Part shown: piece by piece, positions 11,275 to 22,377 of the stretch
Layout: each line of letters opens with the position of its first letter
Position numbering within the stretch: the first letter of the stretch is position 1
Origin: Gentiana macrophylla
Lineage: Eukaryota > Streptophyta > Magnoliopsida > Gentianales > Gentianaceae
Length of the DNA stretch: 64,000 bases
Reading direction: 5' to 3'
NCBI GenBank assembly: GCA_026214975.1
Contig: CM047808.1
Span: 62,894,583-62,958,582 of the forward strand
The notes under the pieces: model-generated
What the model was told of the DNA's origin: nothing
Databases searched by the model: none
What the model saw: only the letters and a program-made list of their open reading frames with translations
Position numbers and translations under genes: made by a program

Positions 11275-11505
11275 CCAGTTCTTTTACGTCTATCCGGTAA
11301 AAGACGAAACTAGTTTAGACATATAAAAGTAAAGATAAAACCTGGTAATTTGATACTTTCAGCTTTTAGTACTGCTTTTTTTTTTTTAGTCTTTTGGAGA
11401 ATTCGATCGAAACATCACTTCATTTATGAGAGAGACTTCTTCACCTTCCGTAAATAGTTTCACCTCGTGACCATTGGCTATAAAAGTTGTATTCCCATCG
11501 TTAGT

Positions 11506-12921
11506 TCAACGACTCAGTTTATAAACACGTGTTACTTTAAATGGACCTGTCCATCTTGATTTAAGCTTTCTTGGAAACAACTTTAAACGTGAATTGTACA
11601 ATAACACTCGATCACCTACATGGAACTCACGATTATAGATTCTCTTATCATGGAAAGCTTTCGTGCGTTCCTTGTAGATTCGAGCATTTTCATAAGAATC
11701 AAGGCGAAATTCTTCTAATTCTGTTAACTGAAGTAATCTATGATCACCGACAGCCTTAGGATCAAAATTCAGAAATCTAATAGCCCAAAAGGCTCGGTGT
11801 TCTAACTCTACTGGGAGATGACAAGATTTACCAAAGACTAATTTGTAGGGAGAACAACCAATTGGGGTTTTAAAAGCTGTTCTGTATGCCCATAACGCAT
11901 CATCTAGTCTAACTGCCCAGTTTTTACGATTGGAATCCACTGTTTTTTCTATGATTCTTTTAATCTCTCTATTCGACACCTCTACCTGACCACTGGTTTG
12001 CGGATGATAAGGTGTTCCTAACTTATGCGTTACACCATATTTTTCAATTAACTTAGTAAATGGTTGATTGCAAAAGTGTGAACCTCTATCACTAATGATC
12101 GCCCTCGGAATGCCATATCTAGTGAATATGTTCTTTTTAAGGAATCGTATGACAACCTTGGTATCATTAGTGGGAAGAGCTTCAGCTTCTACCCAATTTC
12201 AAACATAATCTACCATTACAAGAATAAATCTTTTTCCAAACGATATAGGGAAAGGTCCCATGAAATCTATACCCCAAACATCAAATAATTCACATTCTAA
12301 AATAGGTTGCATAGGCATTTCATGTTTTTTCGAAATATTTCCCCATTTTTGACATGATTCACAAGATTTGACATATGTATACGCATCTCTATAAAGTGTA
12401 GGCCAATAAAAACCACATTGCAAGACTTTAAAAGCAGTTTTCCAACCTCCATGATGACCTCCTGCCTCACGATCATGACAAAACGATAAAACACTTAAAA
12501 TTTCATTATTAGGCACACATTTTCTGATTATCCCATCCGAACATTTACGGAAAAGATCTGGTTCCTCCCAGTAATAAAATTTTAAGTCGTAAAAGAACTT
12601 CTTTTTCTGCTGCCAAGTCCAATGAGACGGAATGTAATCACAGGTTAAGTAGTTAATGATATCTCCAAACCAAGGTGAATTTTCCTTAGAAGGAATTCTT
12701 TTCTTTAATAACTGCATGGTTGAAGGCATATCGATTCTAAACAGTTGTTCATCAGGAAATGAATCCTTAATTTCATTTCCTATTTCTTCCTCAGTTTCCA
12801 TTCTACTTAGATGATCTGCTACTACATTCTCACTTCCTTTTTTATCTTTTATTTCTATATCAAATTCTTGAAGTAGGAGAATCCATCTAAGAAGACGTGG
12901 TTTCGCATCTTTCTTACTCAA
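11506..12921 (-). pseudogene. Athila integrase (broken)
   Basis: Two frames cover the enzyme. The first (12199-12921) starts in the RNase H tail ([25 protein letters not shown]). It then has the HHCC zinc domain ([14 protein letters not shown] ... CESCQKWG) and the first catalytic Asp in [10 protein letters not shown]. It stops at about 12199. The sequence between (11980-12198) still encodes [10 protein letters not shown] (second Asp) and [13 protein letters not shown] (catalytic Glu), continuing in 11506-11979 with [14 protein letters not shown] and a C-terminal [11 protein letters not shown] domain ending near RWTGPFKV. All three catalytic residues are therefore present, and the break is a single stop or frame change. 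It would integrate element cDNA in the nucleus. Confidence 0.88.
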
Positions 12922-12934
12922 GAATATTTTAAAG

Positions 12935-14205
12935 TCAATGATAGTGCAGATAAACTATTACCTTAGAACCAACAATATATGATCTAAACTTATCTAAGGC
13001 AAAAATCACAGATAACAGTTCCTTTTCTGTAGTTCCATAGTTGATTTGAGCTGCATTTAACGTGTGAGATGCATAGTAAATAGCTTTGAGAATTCTATTA
13101 TACCTTTGACCTAAAACAGCTCCTACAGCTAAATCGCTAGCATCACACATAATCTCAAAAGGTAAATCCCAGTTTGGTGCCACCAATCTTGTGCGATAAT
13201 CAACTTCGCTTTGAGGTCTTAAATGCTTCCATACATTTACTATCAAAATTAAAAGATACTTCTTTTTCAAGCAAATGACTTAGAGGCTTTGCTATCTTTG
13301 AAAAATCTGCAATAAATCTCCTATAAAATCCTGCATGTCCAAGAAATCCTCTTAACGTTCTTAGATTAACTGGTGGAGGCAATTTTTCTATTACCTCGAC
13401 TTTAGCTTTATCAACTTCGATTCCTTCTTCGAGATTCTATGACCTAGTACAATTCCTTACGATACCATCAAATGACATTTTTCCCAATTAAGCACTAAAT
13501 TGGTATCCTCACAAATTGTAACACTCGTTCTAAGTGTAACAAACAGCCATTAAAAGAGTCTCCGTAAACACTAAAGTCGTCCATAAAAATCTCTAAGAAT
13601 TTCTCAATCATATCAGAAAATATAGACATCATACATCTTTGAAATGTAGCAGGAGCATTACATAAACCAAACGGCATTCTTTTATACGCAAAAGTTCCAT
13701 AAGGACAAGTGAAAGTAGTCTTTTCCCTATCTCCTGCTGCAATGAATATCTGTAAATATCCTGAATAACCATCTAAGAAACAGTAATACTTATGTCCACT
13801 TAAACGTTCCAACATTTGTACTATAAATGGAAGTGGATGATGATCTTTCTTAGTATGATTATTTAGTTTCCTAAAATCAATGCACATTCGATATCCTGTA
13901 ATTTCCCTTGTTGGGATCCATTCATTCTTATCATTCTCTTTCACTGTGAAACCTCCTTTCTTTGGTACAACTTGAGTTGGACTTACCCATTCACTATCCG
14001 ATATAGGAAAGATTATTCCCATTTCTAATAGCTTAATAACCTCTTTCTTAACGATTAACTGTAAATTCGGGTTGAGGCGGCGTTGCGGTTGAATACAAGG
14101 TTTAGCATCATCTTTCAGAATTATCTTATGAACACAAATCTCAGGGCTAATACCTCGAATATCGGCAACTGTCCATCCAAAAGCTTTCTTATGCTTTTTC
14201 AACAT
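12935..14205 (-). pseudogene. Athila reverse transcriptase and RNase H (broken)
   Basis: RT (13495-14205) shows RRLNPNLQLIVKKEV, SEWVSPTQVVPKKGG, YRMCIDFRKLNNHTKKDH, YYCFLDGYSGYLQI, MPFGLCNAPATFQRCM and the catalytic FMDDFSVYG (near 13562-13588). The tail continues as LRTLRGFLGHAGFYRRFI (13200-13382). RNase H (12935-13270) has WDLPFEIMCDASDLAVGAVLG, IYYASHTLNAAQINYGTTEKELL and [17 protein letters not shown], keeping Asp and Glu active-site residues. The parts lie in different frames with short gaps. The domains are well preserved and typical of the Athila clade. The enzyme would copy the element RNA into DNA in virus-like particles. Confidence 0.9.
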
Positions 14206-14350
14206 TTCTATTAATTGTTCTTCTTGTTGCTCAGTTAAAGTTGATGAAATAATAATCGGTAATAGATTATTAGTTTCAAGAAAAGCATATTTCGATTTAA
14301 AGGTAACGGTTTCAATTCCGGATTCTTCAAGCGGATCTTCTATTGATGAT

Positions 14351-15050
14351 TTAAGAATCTGGTCCTTCTAGTTCTAACTCCAAATACTTATGCCATGGTG
14401 GTTTAAAAGTAAAACTTCCTTCATCTAGAGAAAGGATTATCTCTTTCATTTCAATGTCTTCCTCATCTTCTTTATAGATAGATAAAGTTAAACACTCGTC
14501 TAATCTGTCTTCAAAAGTTGGTAACTGATTATCATAGACAGAATGAATATCTTCTATAAAAGAACATGATTCTGGTGATGTATATGGATAATTCATAGCT
14601 TTGAAAATATTGAAAGCAACTTCATCTTCATTGACTCTCAAAATTAACTCTCCTTTCTGAACATCGATTAAAGTTCTCCCTGTAGCTAGAAATGGACGTC
14701 CTAAGATAAGTGGCGCTGAAAATCCTTCTTCCATTTCCATAACTACAAAGTCTACTGGAAAATAGAACTTGTCTACCTTAACCAATATGTCCTCAATAAT
14801 TCCTTTAGGGTACTTAATCGATCTATCTGCCATTTGCAGAGTCATTTCAGTCTTAGTAAGCTTTCCTATGCCTAGCTTTCTATAATCCTCATAAGACATG
14901 AGATTTATACTAGCTCCAAGATCACATAAGACCTTTTTAAACAGAAATCCTCCAATTTCACATGGAATGGTAAAACTTCCGAGATCTTTCGGTTTAGGCG
15001 GTAACTTATCTTTGCAAGTGCGAGAACATTCTTCATTTAGGCATATATTC
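14351..15050 (-). pseudogene. Athila aspartic protease (broken N-terminus)
   Basis: Frame 14351-14899 encodes MSYEDYRKLGIGKL, LGRPFLATGRTLIDVQKGEL and an acidic tail. Just upstream, in a shifted frame, is LCDLGASINLM (about 14898-14935), the protease active site. The Athila-clade form is DLGA rather than the retroviral D(S/T)G. The upstream flank (to about 15050) reads as the usual FTIPCEIGGFLFKK lead-in, interrupted by a frame change. It would cut the polyprotein. Confidence 0.85.
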
Positions 15051-15089
15051 TCATATTCCTCTAATTTTTCTTATTTGATAGTATATCCT

Positions 15090-15854
15090 TCAAAAAACTT
15101 TCCATAGGCGAGCATATTTATCGAGCTTCGATAATGAGGATATTAACATGAATATGACGAAAAGTATCAAGAAACGAGCATACTTGATCGGTCTTAATCT
15201 TTTAATTTGATCTTTAGGTGGAAAAGGTAAAGACTCTAAATCTATAACCTTTGGTTTGAAGTCATTCTCTCTTTCCTTTATCCTTCGAGCATTACTTGAT
15301 CGCCATGTTTCAGGTTCTTGAATTTTTTCCTTTAAAATATTCCCTGAATCAATCTCTACTTCAGATTCCTTCAATTCTTCCTGTTTTTCATCCTTGTTTT
15401 CTTTATCTTCTATTCTCAAATGTTCCTTAAATAAAGTTCTTAAATCTTTATCCATGGGGTCTTTCAAAATTCTAGGGATTTTTACCCATTTTTCACCTTC
15501 ATTCTCAGGTTCCAAACTTCTATTCCTTTTCAAGAAATTCTCTATGATTTCTTCTTCCTCATCAGTGAATTCAAGTTCATCTTTAGTTTCATCCTTCTTA
15601 CTATCTAAATCATTTTCTACTTCATTATTCCCGAAGTTTTCTACTCCATTGCTACCGTAGAGTTTCCTACTTCTCGTAACTACAACATTTACCTCTCTTG
15701 GGTTTCTTTCAGTATTACTTGGTAATCCTCCAGGAGGTCTACTGTTGTTACGTTCTCCTTCCCTACTCAAATGATCTTCCATATTCCTTAATGAAGCTTC
15801 TATCGTTCTCATTACGGTATCATGTCCACTCATAGATGTTTTCATTGAACTCAT
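15090..15854 (-). pseudogene. Athila gag C-terminal / protease linker region
   Basis: Hydrophilic, Glu/Lys-rich frame with LPSNTERNPREVN, the common Athila linker motif, then TRSRKLYG in place of the usual LRSGK. A long acidic stretch (FTDEEEEIIENFLKRN) and SLPFPPKDQIKRL follow, where Athila elements have a PFP-RL motif. The frame drifts into hydrophobic sequence at its end, suggesting a frameshift before the YAKFMK-like segment that should precede protease. Confidence 0.75.
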
Positions 15855-15951
15855 ATCCTTCTTGATGAACTATAGAAGTCATCATTGTTTCCATATTCTT
15901 AGCTTGAGTAGATACTACACCCATCATATTTTCCATCGCTTTTCCCATTTT

Positions 15952-17369
15952 TCAACCCCTTCTGCAGATTGAGTTGAACTCGAGTTCTTGGTATACTTTG
16001 AGTGGTATCTTGAGGATAGGATCTAGGTAATGATTGTAAATTCGATTAGATGTATTTCCTTGATAAACTTGATTATTATTCATATTCTTATCTTTGAATC
16101 GATAAGGCGGTTGTCCTGGCTTACTAGGTTTTCGAGACCATCTAAAAGTCGGGTGATCTCTTCTAATAGCATTAAATGAGTTTGAATATGCATTGTTCAA
16201 ATTCCTATGCTGCTGAAGAAAACTCACTTCCTCTTTTGAATATCCTGTTGGTTCTTCTATCCCTAATGACACATTATCATGATTTGAGTATTCAGTTGGC
16301 ATACTATTTTGTGAATTTTTATTCTTTCCTTGTTGTAATCCATCAAACTTTCTACTCAAATTCTCCAAATGTGCTAGAACTTCCGTATTGGACGTACATT
16401 CTCCTGCAAAAGCTACTTTTCTAGTGCTAGAACCGGTTTCCCACATTCTATTGTTTTTAGAAATCTTTTCTATAGCATCGTAAACTGTTTGAGCTTCACT
16501 CATCATTAACGAACCACCACTTGCATGATCTACATCTGCACGTGAATCTTTCCTTAATTTACGACAGAAAAGTTGAATTTGCATATCTAAGGAATAACCA
16601 TGATCGGGACAAGCTCTTAACAATTTTTAAACCTTTCCCGAGGCATTCCCAAGTGTTTCTTCGGATCCTTGTCTAAAATTAGCAACCTCGACTTTTAATT
16701 CCAAATTCCGTCCTGAGTGAAATATTGTTTGAAATTCAGTTTGAATATCCTCCCAACTAGTTAACGAATGGTGTGGAAGAGACATAAACCAATCTCGGGC
16801 TCTTCCTTTTAAAGAAAAAAGGAAACATAGTCATCCTCGTTAATTCCTTATGAGCACACTTGACTTTTGGTCAGATTGCACGATTCTTCAAATAGATAGA
16901 GATGATGATGTGGATCTTCATCATCTTCTCCTAGAAATTGGGCTCTTCGTCAATTAAACCAAAAGATGAGATTTAATTTGAAATTATTCGCTCCTTCATT
17001 AGGTAAAAGTATGGGATTATTAGTCTGGTTTCTCCTAACAGTTTGATCACAGATAGGTCTTGGGTTTGGTGGATTGTTACGATTATTCTGGTTCCGATCT
17101 TGATTGTTCCTATTATTATTATTCTGATTATTATTAAGATTAACAGGGTTTTGGCCATGCCCTAAAGCATGATCTAGCCTCTGTTCATTTGTTTCATCAC
17201 TTGTTTCAGCCATTTTTTTATTTTGATTAGAAGATGATTCCGTTGGAGAATTTCCAAGGAGTCCTAAGCTGGTTTGACCACGTTTACTCTCTATCCGCAA
17301 CTGCCTTTCGTAAGCGTTTATATCAGGCTTATAAGGAGTAAGTGAGGCTTTACCGCTTCTGGTCATCAA
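15952..17369 (-). pseudogene. Athila gag (broken)
   Basis: Begins at a minus-strand ATG (17369) with MMTRSGKASLTPYKPDINAY, then an Asn-rich low-complexity stretch to about 16950. The retrotransposon gag core follows across frames: RARDWFMSLPHHSLTSWEDI and FHSGRNLELKVEVANFRQG (about 16660-16810). Then LRACPDHGYSLDMQIQLFC, DHASGGSLMMSEAQTVYDAI and ENLSRKFDGLQQG (16300-16623), matching the Athila gag pattern. It forms virus-like particles and packages RNA. Frame changes sit at about 16950 and 16620. Its 5' portion is repeated at 21705-22183 by the tandem duplication. Confidence 0.87.
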
Positions 17370-17544
17370 CTAACGAAAATAGAAAAATGCTCGAGTTTTA
17401 AAGAAGAAGAAAATTGGTACTAAAAGAAAGTAGATACCAACGAAAAATAAAAAAAGAAATGTGATAAGAAGAGTGTTGGTTTATCCTCGAGAATTTTTTA
17501 CAAGTAGTAACCATAGACACAAAAAAAAATAGCGACTTTGTTTT

Positions 17545-17561
17545 CCCCGGCAACGGCGCCG
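17545..17561 (-). other. Athila primer-binding site (tRNA-Asp)
   Basis: Plus strand CCCCGGCAACGGCGCC equals the 3' end of plant tRNA-Asp, so the minus strand reads GGCGCCGTTGCCGGGG as expected for an Athila/Tat element. The terminal CCA is disturbed (CCGAGA), consistent with the CAG-site damage seen elsewhere. The duplicate is at 22354-22369. Confidence 0.93.
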
Positions 17562-17569
17562 AGAAAAGT

Positions 17570-19776
17570 CGACGTCACCAAAACCAACCCTTTAAACGGC
17601 GTCAAGAAAGGGACAGGACCTTTTCTAGGTTAGACGGATCCTAACCGGCGATGTGTACCGGGTCAAATTGTAGTGATAAAGTGGTGAGTCAGTGCCGAAT
17701 CCTCGAGGAAAAAGTGGTAATTCTTTTAAGTGTGGTTAAACACCAAAGAGCTGCTATTAACTCGATCTAAACCGCAATTTTATAACACAGATTACTACTA
17801 CTCTAACCAACATAAAATAAATGCGTAATTTAAAAGTTATTCTAATATAATATATATAGATATATAAATATATATAGATGTACATAAATAGTAAATTATA
17901 TATATATATATATAAATATATAGATACCAATATATAGTTTAAAGACTAGACTAGCCAAAGTATATATAATCAATTTATTCAATCTTTTCAATTAATAGAA
18001 TGTGTTCGATCTTCCTTTTATTAGGTCCAATTGAGTAAATGAAACGGTGTACTCTAATGTCAACAATTCCTCCTCACACGGCGTATGAAATTGTCATATG
18101 TCAAAAGTCATCGACCCAAGGTCCACAACCGCCCCATGCTAAACTTAGTTAGTCAAAACAGTGCAGAGTACAAATCTACCCCGGATAAAAGAGGTGATTC
18201 CATTTGTCGGATGGCGATGTTATTCAAGAGGCTCCGGTTGTCAAGCGGATCGATTTAATACAAGCGGTGTAGTTTCAATTAAACTGTGATTTTAACATTA
18301 TTAAGATCTCGAGTACAAAATTAATAAGATTTGTTTTACTAGGACAAATCGCTTTTCGGGTAGGAAATAGGATTCCGTTAATCAGACGGCCATTTTACCC
18401 TCCGGTTTTCTATTTTTACTCATATCCGACTTCTCCAGTCGGTTCATCGTCCAGTTATATGTGGTATTCATCATGATTGATTACTTCATTCGAATATATT
18501 ATCGATCGTTGCAAAATAGAAAAAGATTCATTTTAACTCAATTTTAGTCACTTTTATTTTAACATCATTCTTTTAACGAAAAGATCGAAATAATACGATT
18601 ACATAACTTTGGCTAGTTATTAAATCTTAGCCTAATAACATTATAAAAACTAAAAGAAGAAAATAACAAACATAAACATAATTATTATAGAAATTACCCG
18701 ATTACAATCACGACTCGAAATCGTCTTTTCCCGGATATTCAACGATTTCAAAGAACACCGAACCTTCGAAATTTCCCGAACATTACTACGATACTACTAC
18801 TACTAATTTATTTTGGCATAAGGCCTATTTACAAACTAAAGAAAAGAAAGAAAAAGAGAAGAGGAGGAGAGAATATATATAGAATATTGTATATATATAT
18901 TGGTACACCTCAAATGAGTCTCTCTTGCTCCTTTTATAGATTTTCTTCCTTCCCGGACCGGTCCTGAAAACTTGCCGGATCGGTCCGGTGTAATCATGAC
19001 TCTAACTGCCTCATCATTACTCCCATGTGAGCGGTTAGGGTAATTATGATTTTTATAATTATATATAAATATATATATAATCATAATCTTCTTATAAAAT
19101 TCATAACTTATTATTCGAACTCCAAATGACATCATTCAAGATTCATTGAAAAGCTCTCGAATGATCTACAACTTCCATGAAGACCACTTCTTCAGAAAAT
19201 GTATTCTTGATAATCCACTTGGTTTACGTGTCTTTTTTAGGTATTTTTACCAATTGAAGTCAAATGACCACTTGATCACCATTTGAGTTGTAGACCTCCA
19301 ATCTTCATGATTCAAAGTGCATTAGAAAGCTTATATGAAGATCTTCAACTTTCATGAAGAACATTTTCCCGAGAAAATGTCTTTTAACAAGCCATTCCCG
19401 ATACGTGTCGTTCTCGGGATTAAGAAACAATTATTCCTTGACCATTTATATCGGTGACGCTTTATAACTTCCTTCCAATGACTTGAATTGACTTCAACAA
19501 GTATCTCTACTCGGGATTTTAGTTCATCTTAGGATTCTGCAATGAAATAAACACAAAATACCCGTGTAAAATAGACACAATATTCCGGTTACTAAAAACT
19601 GGTACAAAAACTACAACTTTTTACTATAAATACTAACTTTTACTACTAACTATACTAAACTTATAAAGATTAATACTTTATACTAATTATATCATAATTT
19701 CATATATTTTATATAGAATTTGTCGATAAAACATAATAAAATCACGTATATTTAATCATATAAAAATAATACATCA
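17570..19776 (-). repeat. Athila 5' LTR (copy 2)
   Basis: Aligns with copy 1 along its length; ends ACATCA at 19776, followed by the target copy GGTAC. Its inner end reads TCGACGTCACC where copy 1 has CTGACGTCACC, i.e. a CTG site changed to CG. The minus-strand TATA box is near 18930-18940. Confidence 0.93.
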
Positions 19777-21704
19777 GGTACCTAAAATGTATTGATTTTG
19801 TTTTGTAAGGTGTCCGGTCATTTGATGAAGGATGTTCCGGACATATGACAAAGAATAAGCAATCTTTGTCTGTCAAGCTATGTAGCAAAGGATGGTCCAA
19901 GAGTGAACTTTGGAAACAAGAACACACCTGGTTACACAAGAGGGTATGGCACACTTGTGAGGAATGGACTAACAATCAGGAATGTTGCATATGTTGAAGG
20001 ACTGGACTACAACTTGCTGAGCACTGGACAATTCTGTGACATGGGATACAATGTCACTTTTGACAAAGGTACATGTACTGTCATCAGTGAAAGAGGTGAT
20101 CAAGTTGTGTTGGCTAGAAAAAGAAAACAAAATATGTATGTTGTGGATTGGTCAACTGCAGTTCCAGAAACCTGCCTAATAGTGCATACCAAGTCAGAAC
20201 TCAATTGGTTATGGCACAATAAGTTGAATCATCTGAATTTTGATGATATCAATCAGTTGGTAAAGAAGAAACTGGTGTTTGGTTTACCTGAGATCAAATT
20301 CAAGAAGGATGCCATATGTGATGCTTGTCAGCAAGGTAAACAAACAAAATCAAGCTTCAAGTCAAAAACAAAGCAATCAACTAAGAGAGTGTTGGAGCTG
20401 ATGCACATGGATCTATTTGGACCAGTGACTCCAACAAGTGTAACAGGAAAGAAGTACACTTTAGTTGTTGTGGATGATTATTCAAGATACACTTGGGTGG
20501 TATTCATGAATAAGAAAAGTGAAACACTTCAAAAGATGCCAGAACTTTTGAAAAGATTACAAAATGAGAAAAGTGTCACAAAGATGGTGAAGATCGGATC
20601 GATAAAGTCTGAGTATCTCAATAAAGTAATAAGAGAATATCAGAACAAAATGGTGTACTACATCAACTTGCTGCTGCTGGTACACCTCAGCAAAATGGGG
20701 TTACTGAGAGAAGAAACAAGACTCTTAAGGAAGCAGGAAGGACTATGATTTGTGAAGCATTGTTACCTGAAAGGTATTGGGCTGAAGCAGTTAATACAGC
20801 ATGCTATACACAAAATAGAACTTCAGTGAACAAAAAGCTGCTGAAGACACCTTATGAGATTTGGAATGGAAGGATACCTAATATATCTTATTTCCATCCA
20901 TTTGGAAACAAATGTTTTATCTTAAATCATAAGGAGCAATTGAAGACTTTCCAACCTAAGTCAGATGAAGGAATCTTCTTGGGATATTCTTCTGTCAGCA
21001 AGGCATTCAGGGTACTGAATAAAAGGAAACTAAAACATGAAGAAACTATACATGTTGTGTTTGATGAACCCAAGTTCACTGGAATGGAATATGAAGATTC
21101 GAGAACTCTCGAGAAATCAACAAGTCACCGATCCGAATGTGTTAATGTTTTGGAAAGATTCAATGACTTAAAAGTTTACGAATCGCCTCTTTGAACACCT
21201 GCTGGGAACACTCTTGATGCAAAATCGAGGCAGTTCAAGGATCTACTGAACCCACGATGCTACAAGCCAGACCTCATCAAGATGATGTTCCAGAGATTCA
21301 ATCTAACCAGAACCCACAAGGGTTAATAGATCACCCTGCTGAACAAGTTATTGGCAACATACAGCAAGGTGTGAGGACTAGAAGACAATTAGAAGCAATG
21401 TTCACTTGTTTTCTATCTCAAATGGAACCTAAAATTGTTGAAGAAGCAATTTCAGATCCAGATTGGAAAATTGCTATGCAAGAAGAGTTGAATGAATTTG
21501 AAAGAAATCAAGTTTGGACACTAGTGGAAAGGCCTAATCATGCAAATATAATTGGCACAAAATGGGTATACAGAAACAAACTGGATGAATCTGGTACCAT
21601 TGTAAGGAACAAGGCCAGACTAGTAGCAAAAGGCTATTCTCAAGCAGAAGGAATAGATTTTGATGAGACATATGCCCCTGTTGCAATATTGGAAGCAATC
21701 AGAT
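19777..21704 (+). pseudogene. Element A pol, first copy: protease, integrase, start of RT (Copia, Sirevirus-like)
   Basis: Resumes the polyprotein after the Athila insertion. The protease active-site region (19806-19845) is damaged compared with its duplicate. Then come YTRGYGTLVRNGLTIRNVAY, the gag-pre-integrase zinc domain (WHNKLNHLNFDDINQL ... CDACQQGKQ, about 20210-20345) and integrase MHMDLFGPVTPTSVTG / VVVDDYSRYTWVVFM with catalytic Asp residues. The frame breaks near 20580-20745. The integrase tail (MICEALLPERYWAEAV, PYEIWNGRIPNISYFHPFG) and the start of RT ([33 protein letters not shown]) follow. It stops abruptly at 21704 at the duplication junction. Confidence 0.88.
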
Positions 21705-22377
21705 AGATAGAGATGATGATGTGGATCTTCATCATCTTCTCCTAGAAATTGGGCTCTTGCGTCAATTAAACCAAAAAGATGAGATTTAATTTCGAAATTA
21801 TTCGCTCCTTCATTAGGTAAAAGTATGGGATTATTAGTCTGGTTTCTCTAAATCTGTTTGATCACGAGATAGGTCTTGGGTTTGGTGGATTGTTACGATT
21901 ATTCGGTTCCGATCTTGATTGTTCCTATTATTATTATTCGATTATTATTAAGATTAACGGGGGTTTGGCCATGCCCTAAAGCATGATCTAGCCTCTGTTC
22001 ATTTGTTTCATCACTTGTTTCAGCCATTTTTTTATTTTGATTAGAAGATGATTCCGTTGGAGAATTTCCAAGGAGTCCTAAGCTGGTTTGACCACGTTTA
22101 CTCTCTATCCGCAACTGCCTTTCGTAAGCGTTTATATCAGGCTTATAAGGAGTAAGTGAGGCTTTACCGCTTCTGGTCATCAACTAACGAAAATAGAAAA
22201 ATGCTCGAGTTTTAAAGAAGAAGAAAATTGGTACTAAAAGAAAGTAGATACCAACGAAAAATAAAAAAAGAAATGTGATAAGAAGAGTGTTGGTTTATCC
22301 TCGAAATTTTTACAAGTAGTAACCATAGACACAAAAAAATAGCGACTTTGTTTTCCCGGCAACGGCGCCGGAAAGTC
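21705..22377 (-). pseudogene. Duplicated Athila gag N-terminus and leader
   Basis: Repeat of 16894-17569. It holds the minus-strand gag start MMTRSGKASLTPYKP (ATG at 22183) and the Asn-rich stretch (shortened here), and it ends at the junction at 21705. The tRNA-Asp primer site copy is at 22354-22369. It is cut off from the rest of gag, so it cannot make a protein beyond the N-terminus. Confidence 0.9.

Larger units (their letters stand above)
3118..19776 (-). mobile_element. Complete Athila-type Ty3/Gypsy retrotransposon nested in element A
   Basis: The element is 16.7 kb on the minus strand, with LTRs at 3118-5385 (3') and about 17570-19776 (5'). It is flanked by identical GGTAC target copies at 3113-3117 and 19777-19781. 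A primer site complementary to tRNA-Asp lies at 17545-17560. Gene order on the minus strand is gag, aspartic protease, RT, RNase H, integrase, then two extra ORFs and the PPT. Domain sequences match the Athila clade: DLGAS-type protease, FMDDFSVYG RT motif and tRNA-Asp priming. The two LTRs are near-identical apart from a TA microsatellite and CAG/CTG sites, so insertion was recent. All ORFs are broken in this sequence, partly perhaps by sequencing error. Confidence 0.93.
16894..21704. repeat. Tandem duplication, unit 1 (4811 bp)
   Basis: Covers Athila gag start, leader and 5' LTR plus element A pol from protease into RT. Unit 2 (21705-26524) repeats it in the same order. The junction at 21700-21710 fuses A's RT sequence GCAATCAGAT to Athila gag sequence AGATAGAGATG. 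Only about two bases of microhomology are seen. Unit 1 continues leftward into intact Athila gag. Confidence 0.92.

Noticed and set aside
15394..15660. Ser/Phe-rich frame on the plus strand
   Set aside because: Antisense shadow of the Athila gag linker.
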